Below are positions 1 to 6,113 of a stretch of DNA of 6,205 nt, piece after piece. Origin of the DNA: Planctomycetia bacterium (GTDB lineage Bacteria > Planctomycetota > Planctomycetia > Gemmatales > Gemmataceae); NCBI GenBank assembly GCA_025356615.1, contig JANXSH010000876.1:1-6205 (forward strand), in the 5' to 3' direction. The translations under genes and the position numbers were made by a program. The notes below the pieces were generated by a model that was not told where the DNA came from, did not search any database, and saw only the letters and a list, made by a program, of their open reading frames with translations. Position 1 is the stretch's first letter; each line of letters opens with the position of its first letter.

Positions 1-3000
1 ACCTCGCCGCCACGGTCCGACACCGCGATGCGCTGATCGCCGGGAAGACGACCCTGGCAGAGGTGTCGCGGAAGGAAAAGCTCAACCCGAAGTACCTCGG
101 CGTGCTGTGGCAGACCCTCACGGACGGGTCCCCCTCCCACCCACTCGATCAGATTCGCGGTCGCTGGCGAACGTCGTCTGAGAAGGACATCCCCGTGCTG
201 ACGGGTGAGATTCGGGCGTGGCAATCGGCACTCTGGAAGGTCGTCCCGATCGGCAGCTATCGCTACGGCAACACGGTCCGGGCGGTCGCCAACGACCCCG
301 CCGCGAGTGCGTCGCAGCCGATGCGACTCGCCCTCTCCCCCACCCCCGGACGGGGCGATGTCGTCCTCTACCTGCGCACGAGCGACACGTCACCCGGCAA
401 GGGGGGCGATGTCGTCTGGCAACGCCCTCGGTTCGAGAGGGCCGGCAAGCTGCCGCTGCTCCTGCGCGACTACGCGACGTTCGGCCCCGCCTACGAAATC
501 GATCTCGCCACGGTGTTCGCGGACACGGCGAAGTACCTCGGCGCTGCCGCCGAGTCGGCCCACGACCGGAAGCTTTCCCCCGAAGCCCTCGCCAAGAAGC
601 ACGCGCTGGACGCGACGTTCCTGAAGCGATGGATCGACGTGGTGGCCCTGGAATCGATCTCCGGGGCGGACATCCCCGAACGTCTAGGGCGGAACGTGCC
701 CGCCGTCCCCCTGACACGGCTGGACGAGGTGATACCGAAGAATGAGGCACGTCCCGCCGTCAACGGCTGGCAGCGCAAGGGGACCGACCTGCCGATGCTG
801 ATGACCAACTCCTCGGACAAGGAGGAGCATGTTCCGGGCAGGTTGTCGCCGCACAAAGTCGTCGTCCACCCGACGCCCCAAGAGTTCGTCGCTGTCGCCT
901 GGAAGAGTCCGGTCACGGGGACCGTTCGCGTCACCGCGTCGGTGGTCCACGCTCATCCCGCTTGCGGCAATGGCGTGGCCTGGTGGCTCGAGCATCGCCG
1001 AGCCAATAAGGCGACGCTCCTCGCCGACGGCAGGCTCCCCGTCGGCGGGAAGGCATCGCCGAATAAGCTACTGAAGATCGAGAAGGGGGACCAACTGATC
1101 CTGGCGGTGGACGCCTACAACGGCGATCACAGCTGTGACCTGACTGAGATCGCCCTCACGATCACGGGAGCCGAGAAACCGACCCGAAAATGGGATCTGG
1201 CCGGCGATGTCGCCGACGCCATCCTCGAGGGCAACCCACACGCCGACAAGCACGGGAACAAGGACACCTGGACCTTCGTCCGGGGGCCATCCAGGCCGTC
1301 CACCAAGATCCTCGGCCCCGTCATCCCTCCCACGTCGGCCCTCGGACGGTGGCGCGAAGTGGCCGCCGACCCCGCCCGTCGGCGCGAGGCGGACAAGCTC
1401 GCCGAGCAGGTCCGAGCGCTCCTCACGGGGGTTCGGCCCGTTAAGGACAAGGAGCCGGATCGCGTCCTCTTCGACAACCTCGTTTCTGTCGAGAGCGCTC
1501 TGACACATGGACTCGACCTGACCCGTCTGGGCAAGCCCCGAGCCGGGACCGGCGCGTATGGCCTGGCGAAGAAGTGCTTCAGCGAAGATGCCAGCCTCGT
1601 CGTCAGCGCGAACACCGTGACCGAGATCCGCCTCCCAGCCGGTCTCTTTCGCGATCGCGATTTCGTCGTCGATGGCAGGGCGGATACTGCGGATCGTGTC
1701 GTCCAATTCCAGGTGAAGCCTACGCCAGGCGCGGGCCTCGTCTGGGACGGCAAGAGTCCGGTCGTCGCCTCACCGACTGGAGCAGCGTATAAACAGCTCC
1801 TCCAGGGACATGCCGACTTCCGCCGCTGCTTCCCGTCCTTCGTCTGCTTCCCCGCGATCGTCCCGACCGACGAGGTGGTGACGCTGAAGATGTATCACCG
1901 CGAGGACGAACCTCTGGCCCGGCTCTTCCTCGACGATGTGCAGAAGGCGCGGGTCGATCGGCTCTGGGAGGAGCATCGGTTCATCAGCGAGCAGCCAATG
2001 GCGGAGAACAAGTACCTGCCGCAGTTCATCGGGTTCGTCACTCAGGATCAGCCGAAGGAACTCCTCGATTATTTCGAGGGCCAACGGCCCGCGTTCCAGA
2101 AGCGGGCCGACGACTTCGAGAAGGACCAGAAGGCGGCGATCCCGAAGCAGTTGGAGGCGCTCCTCGACTTCGCCGCGCGGGCCTACCGTCGCCCGTTGAC
2201 CGAGAAGCAGAAGGCCGACCTGATCGGGCTACATCGGACCCTCCTGAAGAAGGGCGAGACGCACGAGCAAGCCGTGCGCGGCGTGCTGGCCCGCGTCCTG
2301 GTGTCCCCGGCGTTCCTGTTCCGCATCGAGCAGGCACCGGCGGGCAAGAAGGCCGGTCCCGTAGATGACTGGGAACTCGCCTCGCGCTTGAGCTACTTCC
2401 TCGCGTCGTCGCTGCCGGACGACGAGCTACGCCGACTCGCCGCCGCAGGCAAATTGCGCGACCCGAAGGTGTTCGCGGAGCAAGCGCGGCGGATGCTGAA
2501 GGACGATCGGCTCCGGTCGCTGGCGATCGAGTTCGGCACACAGTGGATCCACGTCCGGGGCTTCGACGAACACAAGGAGAAGAACGAAAAGCTCTTCCCG
2601 ATGTTCGACGCCAGCCTCCGCAAGTCGATCTACGAGGAGTCGATCCTGTTCTTCCAGGATCTCTTCCAGAACGATCGGCCCGTCTCCCGGATTCTCGACG
2701 CCGACTACACGTTCCTCGACGAGACGCTCGCAAAACACTACGGCATCCCCGGCGTGACCGGCCCGCAGTGGCGGCGCGTCGAGGGGATACGCAAGTATGG
2801 CCGGGGCGGCATCCTGGGACTGGCGAGCGTACAGACCAAGCAGTCCGGCTCGTCGCGGACCAGCCCGGTCCTGCGCGGCAACTGGGTCGTCGAAACGCTG
2901 CTCGGCGAGAAGCTGCCGCGTCCGCCGGCCAACGTGCCGGTGATCCCCGACGTGGAAGGTGCCGACAAGTTGACGACGAGGCAGCTCGTCGAGAGGCACG

Positions 3001-3404
3001 TCAAGGACGCGAGTTGTTCCGTCTGCCACAAGCGCATCGACCCGTTCGGCTTCGCCCTCGAGCGGTACGACCCGATCGGGAGGCATCGGGACAAGGAACG
3101 CAGCGGCCTGGCGGTCGATGCGAAGGCCAAGCTCGCGGACGGCACCGAGTTCGACGGCATCGACGGCCTGCGGACGTACCTGCTGACCAAGAAGAAGGAC
3201 GTGATCGTCCGGCTGTTCTGCAAGAGGTTGCTGGGCTACGCCCTGGGGCGGGCCGTCACGCTGTCGGACACGTCGCTGATGGACGAGATGGTCCTGGCGC
3301 TGGACAAGAACGAAGGCCGGGTGTCGGCGGCGGTGCTGGCGATCGTGCGGAGCGAGCAGTTTCGGATGATCCGGGGGAGCGAGTATTCGGACGAACCGAA
3401 CTGA
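1..3404 (+). CDS. DUF1592/DUF1588/DUF1585 family haem c protein, 5'-truncated by the window edge
   Basis: This is a large planctomycete envelope-type protein of unknown biochemical function. The frame is open from the first bases, so the gene starts upstream. The GTG at 63 lacks a properly spaced ribosome site and is probably internal. Counting that GTG codon as residue 1, 20 more residues are visible before it. The C-terminal half follows the usual family order. DUF1595 lies at about 695-760 (FAARAYRRPLT at 703), DUF1592 at about 767-899 (ending near HYGIPGV), DUF1588 at about 905-1005 and DUF1585 at about 1030-1105. DUF1588 contains the haem c motif C985-S-V-C988-H989, followed by KRIDPFGFALERYDPIG. 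Residues 265-368 look like a beta-sandwich, and C589/C595 form a close cysteine pair. Family members usually have an N-terminal signal peptide and often another haem domain, both of which would lie upstream. Covalent haem c implies a site outside the cytoplasm. Family confidence is high; the role is unknown. Confidence 0.93.
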   Translation, partial: LAATVRHRDALIAGKTTLAEVSRKEKLNPKYLGVLWQTLTDGSPSHPLDQIRGRWRTSSEKDIPVLTGEIRAWQSALWKVVPIGSYRYGNTVRAVANDPAASASQPMRLALSPTPGRGDVVLYLRTSDTSPGKGGDVVWQRPRFERAGKLPLLLRDYATFGPAYEIDLATVFADTAKYLGAAAESAHDRKLSPEALAKKHALDATFLKRWIDVVALESISGADIPERLGRNVPAVPLTRLDEVIPKNEARPAVNGWQRKGTDLPMLMTNSSDKEEHVPGRLSPHKVVVHPTPQEFVAVAWKSPVTGTVRVTASVVHAHPACGNGVAWWLEHRRANKATLLADGRLPVGGKASPNKLLKIEKGDQLILAVDAYNGDHSCDLTEIALTITGAEKPTRKWDLAGDVADAILEGNPHADKHGNKDTWTFVRGPSRPSTKILGPVIPPTSALGRWREVAADPARRREADKLAEQVRALLTGVRPVKDKEPDRVLFDNLVSVESALTHGLDLTRLGKPRAGTGAYGLAKKCFSEDASLVVSANTVTEIRLPAGLFRDRDFVVDGRADTADRVVQFQVKPTPGAGLVWDGKSPVVASPTGAAYKQLLQGHADFRRCFPSFVCFPAIVPTDEVVTLKMYHREDEPLARLFLDDVQKARVDRLWEEHRFISEQPMAENKYLPQFIGFVTQDQPKELLDYFEGQRPAFQKRADDFEKDQKAAIPKQLEALLDFAARAYRRPLTEKQKADLIGLHRTLLKKGETHEQAVRGVLARVLVSPAFLFRIEQAPAGKKAGPVDDWELASRLSYFLASSLPDDELRRLAAAGKLRDPKVFAEQARRMLKDDRLRSLAIEFGTQWIHVRGFDEHKEKNEKLFPMFDASLRKSIYEESILFFQDLFQNDRPVSRILDADYTFLDETLAKHYGIPGVTGPQWRRVEGIRKYGRGGILGLASVQTKQSGSSRTSPVLRGNWVVETLLGEKLPRPPANVPVIPDVEGADKLTTRQLVERHVKDASCSVCHKRIDPFGFALERYDPIGRHRDKERSGLAVDAKAKLADGTEFDGIDGLRTYLLTKKKDVIVRLFCKRLLGYALGRAVTLSDTSLMDEMVLALDKNEGRVSAAVLAIVRSEQFRMIRGSEYSDEPN

Positions 3405-3441
3405 GGACGCGGCGCAGATCGGAAGTGGAATGACGGGCGGA

Positions 3442-3472
3442 GTCGAGGAGGTCGCACCCGTTCGTCGAGGAG
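3442..3472 (+). repeat. 9-nt direct repeat in front of the toxin-antitoxin pair
   Basis: GTCGAGGAG occurs at 3442-3450 and again at 3464-3472, a spacing of 22 nt (about two helical turns). It lies in the 75-nt gap between the DUF1592 gene and the DUF433 gene. The second copy contains the GAGGAG ribosome binding site of the DUF433 gene. Toxin-antitoxin operons are commonly autoregulated through repeats placed like this, but two short purine-rich copies could also arise by chance or as an unused ribosome site. Confidence 0.35.
3467..3472 (+). promoter_or_regulatory. Ribosome binding site for the GTG-started DUF433 gene
   Basis: GAGGAG ends 7 nt before the GTG at 3480. This good Shine-Dalgarno match supports the GTG as the start, which also gives a protein of normal DUF433 length. 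Confidence 0.6.
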
Positions 3473-3479
3473 CCAAGTC

Positions 3480-3710
3480 GTGAAGATCAAGTGGCAGGAC
3501 TACATCGAAGAACGGAAGGACGTGATGGTCGGAAAGCCTACCTTCAAAGGGACGCGCCTGACCGTCGAGTTCATCCTGAAGCAACTCGGGGCGGGCATGA
3601 CTCAGCAGGAATTGCTCGCTCAGTATCCGACACTCGAACCGGATCACCTGCGAGCGGCCATGCTGTATGCCGCCGACGTGGTGACGATGGATCAATCGAT
3701 CTACCAGTGA
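3480..3710 (+). CDS. DUF433 family protein, putative antitoxin (VapB45-like)
   Basis: This 76-residue protein has the DUF433 signature. G18-K19-P20 is followed by the F22-K23-G24-T25-R26-L27-T28-V29 stretch (consensus GKPvirGTRitV), then L36-G-A-G39-M, a helix around EELL-type residues 43-47, YPTL at 49-52, and HLRAAMLYAAD. DUF433 proteins are small, often fused to or paired with a helix-turn-helix, and are regarded as antitoxins that bind and neutralise a PIN-like partner in the cytoplasm. The GTG start has a GAGGAG site 7 nt upstream. The stop lies 12 nt before the start of the DUF5615 gene, the standard antitoxin-first arrangement, so the two are very likely co-transcribed. If it behaves like known antitoxins it would also repress its own promoter; the 9-nt repeat upstream fits this but does not prove it. 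The family call is firm. The antitoxin role is inferred from family and neighbour. Confidence 0.93.
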   Translation: MKIKWQDYIEERKDVMVGKPTFKGTRLTVEFILKQLGAGMTQQELLAQYPTLEPDHLRAAMLYAADVVTMDQSIYQ

Positions 3711-3711
3711 T

Positions 3712-3715
3712 GAGG
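3712..3715 (+). promoter_or_regulatory. Ribosome binding site for the DUF5615 gene
   Basis: GAGG lies immediately after the DUF433 stop codon and 7 nt before the GTG at 3723. An ATG at 3710, overlapping the DUF433 stop, is in a different frame and leads only to an unrelated short peptide. The GTG is therefore the best start for the PIN-like protein. Confidence 0.5.
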
Positions 3716-3722
3716 CGAGGCC

Positions 3723-4085
3723 GTGAGGATACTCGCCGATGAAAAGGTGGCCCGCGACGTGGTGGACTGGCTGCGGACCGGCGGACACGACGTGCTGTTC
3801 GCGGCGGAAGCTCGAGCGGGTGCGCCTGACATCGATTGGGCGGTGCGGGCCGAGCGGGAACAACGGGTCATCCTGACATCCGACAAGGACTTCGGGGAAC
3901 TGGTGTTTCGAGACGGCCTCGCGAGTCACGGCATCGTCCTGTTGCGACTCGACGACCTGACGGTTTCTGAGATTCTGGCTCGACTTCGAACCGTTTGGTC
4001 TGTCGTGGAAGCCAACCCTGCCGGTCAGTTCATCGTCATCACCGAGAGCAAGATCCGGGTTCGTTCACTGCCGTTGGCTCCGTAG
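3723..4085 (+). CDS. DUF5615 family PIN-like protein, putative toxin nuclease
   Basis: This 120-residue protein matches DUF5615, a PIN-like family of putative RNases paired with DUF433 antitoxins. Conserved acidic positions are visible. The N-terminal strand ILADEKV carries D6 and E7. GHDV is at 21-24, PDIDWAV carries D36 and D38, and the TSDKDFGEL motif carries D54 and D56. The strand HGIVLLRL follows at 69-76. In PIN-like enzymes such aspartates bind Mg2+ or Mn2+ for cutting RNA. All appear present, so nothing suggests a dead enzyme. The GTG start gives the usual family N-terminus (I-L-x-D-E). The gene follows the DUF433 gene by 12 nt in the same direction and the two form a type II toxin-antitoxin-like operon. 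Row counts give about 61% GC for the pair, against about 70% or more in the flanking large genes. RNase activity and its RNA target are inferred from the family, not visible here. Confidence 0.92.
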   Translation: MRILADEKVARDVVDWLRTGGHDVLFAAEARAGAPDIDWAVRAEREQRVILTSDKDFGELVFRDGLASHGIVLLRLDDLTVSEILARLRTVWSVVEANPAGQFIVITESKIRVRSLPLAP

Positions 4086-4093
4086 CTCGTCGT

Positions 4094-4114
4094 GACACGC
4101 GATCCTTCCGTGTC
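4094..4114 (+). terminator. Weak stem-loop just after the toxin-antitoxin pair
   Basis: GACACG (4094-4099) pairs with CGTGTC (4109-4114) across a 9-nt loop, starting 8 nt after the DUF5615 stop. Its position suits a terminator, but there is no T-run after the stem and six base pairs can arise by chance. Confidence 0.22.
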
Positions 4115-4190
4115 GAGATGAAACAGTGTGCAGGCCGATTCCTGTGGAGGGCGGCTCGCCGGTCCAAATGATTCGGTGCTGCGAACTGCG

Positions 4191-4202
4191 AATCGATCGA
4201 TT
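4191..4202. other. 12-bp perfect palindrome in the gene-free gap before the YRW protein
   Basis: AATCGATCGATT is a perfect palindrome 62 nt before the ATG at 4265. The overlapping pair GATTCG (4170-4175) and CGAATC (4189-4194) is a further weak inverted repeat. A homodimeric regulator could bind here, but no partner is apparent and I see no convincing -35/-10 pair nearby. The rest of the 179-nt gap (4086-4264) holds no gene that I can support. Confidence 0.25.
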
Positions 4203-4264
4203 GAAAGAGTTGCGGCTGACCCTCTCATCGAGTAGTGTGAACGTCATACGGGGGAGAGAAACGA

Positions 4265-4609
4265 ATGTATAGCTCGAAGGGTAGCCACCGCATCATGATC
4301 CAGGATGTCGAGTACCGTTGGCGCGCCGCCGGCAATGACGGCTGGATCTCGATCGGAATCTGGCCCGCGAACAACGTAGGGCCTTCTCTGCATGGTAGTC
4401 TTGGATACCATGAGACAGGGGTCGAGAAGGGGAAAAGCGTCTTGTCTTCGGCGAGCCAGATCGTCGTCACGAACCGAATCATTCGTCGGATCATCGAGCA
4501 TGCGATAAGTGAGTATCGGTACAACCCCGCCGTGAATGGAGAGGACCTCAACCTCGGAGTTCTCGAAGACGTAATCCGGTGGGACGACGCCGTTCGTTCT
4601 GAAAGGTAA
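4265..4609 (+). CDS. Unrecognised small protein with an N-terminal YRW motif
   Basis: I do not recognise a named family. The 114-residue product starts MYSSKGSHRIMIQDVEYRWR and continues with alternating hydrophobic residues, which suggests beta strands (WISIGIWP). It ends with a probable helix (RIIRRIIEHAI, residues about 70-80) and a short acidic tail. There is no signal peptide or membrane segment, so it is probably cytoplasmic. An N-terminal I-x-[VG]-x-x-YRW strand, a middle strand region and a C-terminal helix near 'NPAVNG' recall small hypothetical proteins that are abundant in Gemmata-like planctomycetes; this is a recollection by eye only. The ATG has a strong purine-rich ribosome site (GGGGGAGAG, 4250-4258) about 6 nt upstream, which supports real translation. 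GC is about 54% over rows 4381-4560, compared with about 75% in the following gene, which suggests separate ancestry or weak selection. An antisense frame (4244-4630) also stays open but lacks comparable support. Confidence 0.7.
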   Translation: MYSSKGSHRIMIQDVEYRWRAAGNDGWISIGIWPANNVGPSLHGSLGYHETGVEKGKSVLSSASQIVVTNRIIRRIIEHAISEYRYNPAVNGEDLNLGVLEDVIRWDDAVRSER

Positions 4610-4648
4610 CTGCACCACGTAGACGATCAATCCTTACAGCATCCTTCT

Positions 4649-4654
4649 AGGGGA
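4649..4654 (+). promoter_or_regulatory. Ribosome binding site for the DUF1552 gene
   Basis: AGGGGA ends 9 nt before the ATG at 4664. It supports this start, which places the twin-arginine motif at residues 10-16, as expected for a Tat signal. Confidence 0.5.
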
Positions 4655-4663
4655 CGAACAGTC

Positions 4664-5971
4664 ATGCACACTCCAATCACCCACCCCCTCTCCCGCCGCA
4701 CCTTCCTCCGGGGCGTCGGCGTCAGCATGGCCCTCCCCTGGCTGGAGTCGCTCCCCGTCTGGGGCGACGACGCCAAGAACAAGTCGTCCGAGCCGCCCGT
4801 GCGGTTCGCCTGCCTGTTCTCCGGCAACGGCTTCCACCGCTCCGAGTGGTGGGCCAAGGGCGAAGGCTCCAGGATGGAACTCGGCAAGGTCTTGGAGCCG
4901 CTGAAGCCCTTCCGCGAGAAGATGCTGTTCCTGCGCGGCCTCTACAACCAGGAGGCGCTCATCGGCGGCATCCACAGCTGCCAGACGGGCAACCTGCTGA
5001 CCGGGGCGCACCTGTCGAGCGGCGGCGAGATCAAGTCGGGCATCAGTTGTGACCAGGTCATCGCGGAGAAGTTCAAAACCCAGACCAAGGTGCCGAGCCT
5101 CGTGCTGGGGACGGAGCCGTCCATCGCGGCGCTGCACAAGAACTACTCGATGATCTACAGTTCGCACATCTCGTGGAGTTCGGCGTCCACGCCGACGCCG
5201 CTGGAGTTGTACCCCGCGCTGGCGTTCGATCGGCTGTTCCGCGACGAGGTGGGGCGGGCCGACAAGAGCGTCCTCGACGCGGTGATCGACGACACGCGCA
5301 GCCTGAAACGCGGCGTCAGCACTTCGGACAAGCGCCGACTCGACGAATACCTCTCGTCGGTCCGCGAGGTGGAGGCACGCATCGAGAACGCGGGCAAGGC
5401 CGGTCGGCTCCAGGGCTGGCGGCCCACGCTCGCCAAGCCCGACATGCGCCGACCCGCCGACGGCATCCCGCAGGACATCGACCAGCACATGCGGCTCATG
5501 TGCGACATCCTCGTCCTGGCGTTCCGCACCGACACGACGCGCGTCTGCACCCTGAAGCTGAACAACGACCACTCGTCGTTGCGCTTCCCGCATTTGAAGA
5601 TCGACTACATGATCCACCACTTGCTGTCGCACACCGACAACGCCGACTGGCTCAAGGTCAACCAGTTCTTCACCGAACAGGTCGCCTACATCGCCGGGAA
5701 GCTCGACAAGGTGCAAGAGGGCGGCCGGACGCTACTGGACAACTCGATGATCCTCTTCCTCTCGAGCATGATGACCGGCGGCCACAACAACGACCAACTG
5801 CCGGTCGTACTGCTGGGTAAGGGCGGCGGGCAGATCAAGACGGGGCGCATCCTCGACTACCTGAAGAAGCCGAACCGCAAGATGTGCAGCCTGTACCTGT
5901 CGTTGCTGGACAAGGCGGGCATCCGCCTCGACAGCTTCGGCGACTCGAAGGAGCGACTCACGGACATCTGA
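4664..5971 (+). CDS. DUF1552 family protein with Tat signal
   Basis: This 435-residue protein is of normal length for DUF1552, a planctomycete- and proteobacteria-rich family of unknown activity. Residues S10-R11-R12-T-F14-L-R16 form a twin-arginine export motif, followed by a hydrophobic stretch (GVGVSMALPWL) ending around residue 27. The protein is therefore predicted to be exported folded to the periplasm. Family landmarks follow: RFACLFSGNGFH near 46-57, the LKPFREKMLFLRGL segment, GIHSCQTGNLLTGAH, SCDQVIAEKF, a long helical region around RRLDEYLSSVREVEARI, DQHMRLMCDILVLAFRTDTTRVCTL, and the C-terminal LLDNSMILFLSSM-GGHNNDQLPVVLLGKGGG block. The family motif HxxSHH appears here as H319-L-L-S322-H323-T324, with the last histidine replaced. 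DUF1552 genes often lie directly next to DUF1592-type genes; here the DUF1592-family gene is about 1.26 kb upstream, separated by the toxin-antitoxin pair and a small protein. The family call is secure. The function is not known. Confidence 0.95.
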   Translation: MHTPITHPLSRRTFLRGVGVSMALPWLESLPVWGDDAKNKSSEPPVRFACLFSGNGFHRSEWWAKGEGSRMELGKVLEPLKPFREKMLFLRGLYNQEALIGGIHSCQTGNLLTGAHLSSGGEIKSGISCDQVIAEKFKTQTKVPSLVLGTEPSIAALHKNYSMIYSSHISWSSASTPTPLELYPALAFDRLFRDEVGRADKSVLDAVIDDTRSLKRGVSTSDKRRLDEYLSSVREVEARIENAGKAGRLQGWRPTLAKPDMRRPADGIPQDIDQHMRLMCDILVLAFRTDTTRVCTLKLNNDHSSLRFPHLKIDYMIHHLLSHTDNADWLKVNQFFTEQVAYIAGKLDKVQEGGRTLLDNSMILFLSSMMTGGHNNDQLPVVLLGKGGGQIKTGRILDYLKKPNRKMCSLYLSLLDKAGIRLDSFGDSKERLTDI

Positions 5972-5980
5972 CGGAATGCT

Positions 5981-6095
5981 CCCCTCGCCCCCTGTACTCA
6001 GGGGGAGAGGGGTCGGGGGTGAGGGGGTTCAGGGTATGCCCTGCGAAGAACCCCTCACCCCTAACCCCTCTCCCCTGAGTACAGGGGTGAGGGGG
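5981..6095. repeat. Long imperfect inverted repeat with nested hairpins (MITE/REP-like)
   Basis: The left arm (5981-6030) and right arm (6048-6095) are near reverse complements of about 48-50 nt, with roughly three single-base indels and three substitutions, around a 17-nt centre. Each arm holds a small hairpin: CCCCTG-TACT-CAGGGG on the left and CCCCTG-AGTA-CAGGGG on the right. The centre can add a third (CAGGG 6030-6034 with CCCTG 6039-6043). The arms carry the CCCCTCACCCCTAACCCC / GGGGTGAGGGG type of sequence that recurs in intergenic regions of many high-GC genomes. It carries no ORF of its own. It starts 9 nt after the DUF1552 stop and ends 18 nt before the next ATG. A folded transcript could stall or end transcription between the two genes, but there is no T-run to make it a classical terminator. 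Confidence 0.85.
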
Positions 6096-6100
6096 ACCGA

Positions 6101-6106
6101 AGAGGA
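6101..6106 (+). promoter_or_regulatory. Ribosome binding site for the last, partial gene
   Basis: AGAGGA ends 7 nt before the ATG at 6114 and just outside the inverted repeat. It supports a real start there. Confidence 0.5.
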
Positions 6107-6113
6107 CTCCACG

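Noticed and set aside
63..65. GTG at 63 as the true start of the DUF1592-family gene
   Set aside because: The frame stays open back to the window edge, the preceding residues continue the same helical motif, and no spaced ribosome site is present.
2427..3929. 500-residue open frame on the minus strand
   Set aside because: It lies antisense across the DUF1592 gene end, both toxin-antitoxin genes and their gaps. The product is low-complexity (Arg, Asp, His, Leu, Val rich) and matches no family, as expected of a shadow frame in high-GC coding DNA.
4065..4247. Short minus-strand frames over the gap after the DUF5615 gene
   Set aside because: Products of 60-67 residues without recognisable motif or ribosome site, overlapping the real DUF5615 gene end.
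4244..4630. 128-residue minus-strand frame opposite the small YRW protein
   Set aside because: It is slightly longer than the sense frame but has no evident ribosome site or recognisable motif. The sense gene has a strong purine-rich site and shares the direction of its neighbours.
4634..5716. 360-residue open frame on the minus strand
   Set aside because: It mirrors the DUF1552 gene, which has a clear family match, Tat signal and ribosome site. The antisense product is biased and domain-free.
5981..6095. CRISPR-like or classical rho-independent terminator reading of the G/C-rich repeat
   Set aside because: There are only two copies, in inverted rather than direct orientation, with no spacers. 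No T-run follows the stem, so neither label fits.
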